A stretch of DNA of 28,688 nt from Ectocarpus siliculosus (Eukaryota > Sar > Phaeophyceae > Ectocarpales > Ectocarpaceae), in NCBI GenBank assembly GCA_000310025.1, contig FN648799.1, positions 12,705 to 41,392 of the forward strand. The letters are read 5' to 3'. Below are positions 27,784-28,688 of the stretch, one piece after another; the first letter of the stretch is position 1, and each line of letters opens with the position of its first letter. A program made the translations under genes and the position numbers. Below the pieces are notes generated by a model. It was not told where the DNA came from and did not search any database. It was given only the letters and a program-made list of their open reading frames with translations.

Positions 27784-28688
27784 CTTACCAGGGTTGTCGT
27801 CTAGCGCAATTCACGCAGATACAAATCTGCCGGAACCAAAACACATAAAAAAGTGTTTGGCGGCGGTGGTAAGGGAGGGGGGGAGCGATTGTCAACAGTG
27901 ATACATACCTAGTAAGGGATGTTAAACTCGGGCAATTACCCTACGCTCCACAGGCATTACGAAATAGAGTTACAGTAATGCAGGGTCCACACACACAAAT
28001 AGTGCGCGGCGGCTGTGATGGTGGAAACGTTTGATTATCAATAGTGCCACATATAATTCACGACACCGAGATCCATGCCGGAACCACACGCATACATAGG
28101 GTGTGGCGCGTACATACAGAGTGCACATACTGTACCGGATCCACACACATCCAGAGTGGTGGCGGCCGTGGGTGGCAGGCTTGTTTGTTAAACATCGCTA
28201 CTTACCAGGGTTGTTGCTCAAGGAGCGATTCACGCCTAACAACAGAGTACATACACCGGAACCACACACATAAATAGTGGGTGGCGGCCGTGGGTGGCAG
28301 GCTTGTTTGGTAACAGCACTACTTATCAAGGTGGTTGCTTGGAAGCGATTCACGCATAACATACAGAGTACATATGCCGGGACCACACACATAAATAGTG
28401 TGTGGCGGCCGTGGTGGGTAGACTTGTTTGTTAAACAGCGCTACTTACCAGGGTTGTTGCTCGAGGAGCGATCCACGCATAAATACAGAGTACATATGCC
28501 GGGACCACACACATAAATAGTGTGTGGCGGCCATGGTGGGTGGGCTTGTTGTTCCAACAGCACTACTTACCAAGGTTGTTGCTCGAGGAGCGATCCACGC
28601 ATAAATAGAGAGAGTACGAATGCCGGGACCACACACATCAATAGTGTGTGGCGGCCGTGGTGGGTAGACTTGTTTGTCAAACAGCGCT
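27784..28688. repeat. ~121-122-bp tandem satellite, running off the right edge
   Basis: Clear units begin TACTTACCAGGGTTGTTGCT or a variant at 28199, 28320, 28442 and 28564. Each contains GAGCGATYCACGC, CCGGRACCACACACAT and GTGTGGCGGCCGTG. More degenerate units extend left to about 27784, so divergence falls toward the right. Open frames within it are products of the repeat. Confidence 0.92.

Noticed and set aside
1-28688. CRISPR arrays, bacterial operons, riboswitches
   Set aside because: None seen. The tandem arrays have variable units with no spacer structure, and the content is eukaryotic.

Overview
The window is eukaryotic, gene-poor, repeat-rich DNA with no bacterial-style operons and no host gene I can name. 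Almost everything recognisable is mobile: two Ty1/copia LTR retrotransposons, three copies of a short non-autonomous non-LTR (SINE-like) element, a decayed LINE 3' end, a 2.9-kb foldback element, an orphan reverse-transcriptase fragment and several satellite-like arrays. A 100-N gap at 12134-12233 shows this is a draft scaffold. The species cannot be read from this; an alga or other large-genome protist would fit, but that is a guess.

Layout. 1-4678 is a minus-strand copia element (Copia-A) cut by the window edge, with a candidate 5' LTR at 4157-4678, gag, and pol as far as the integrase, broken by single-base frame changes. 5001-7918 is a foldback element with ~612-bp terminal inverted repeats (TIRs) around palindromic minisatellite DNA and SINE-like copy 1. 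7919-10138 has no recognisable gene but holds a 30-bp-arm hairpin at 9322-9393. 10139-11880 is a nested non-LTR cluster: SINE-like copy 2, a LINE C-terminal pseudogene and SINE-like copy 3, all on the minus strand, with 10- and 11-bp target-site duplications (TSDs). 12003-12360 is the gap with duplicated flanks. 12361-16899 is mostly unassigned and contains microsatellites.

16905-25757 is a complete, apparently young copia element (Copia-B) on the plus strand. It has identical-looking 1127-bp LTRs, a 5-bp TSD (GTTTC), a primer-binding site matching a tRNA-Met anticodon arm instead of a tRNA 3' end, gag-protease-integrase in one ORF, RT-RNase H in a second overlapping ORF, and about 1.5 kb of extra coding-like DNA between pol and the 3' LTR. 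After it come a DIRS-like reverse-transcriptase fragment (26098-26862) and a ~121-bp satellite array that runs off the right edge.

How the parts work together. Copia-B carries every catalytic motif needed for copying, but its pol frame is split. The SINE-like family shares its 3' tail with the neighbouring LINE, as expected of a parasite using a LINE's reverse transcriptase. The strongest leads are that SINE/LINE tail sharing, the half-tRNA primer site, and the extra 3' ORFs of Copia-B.
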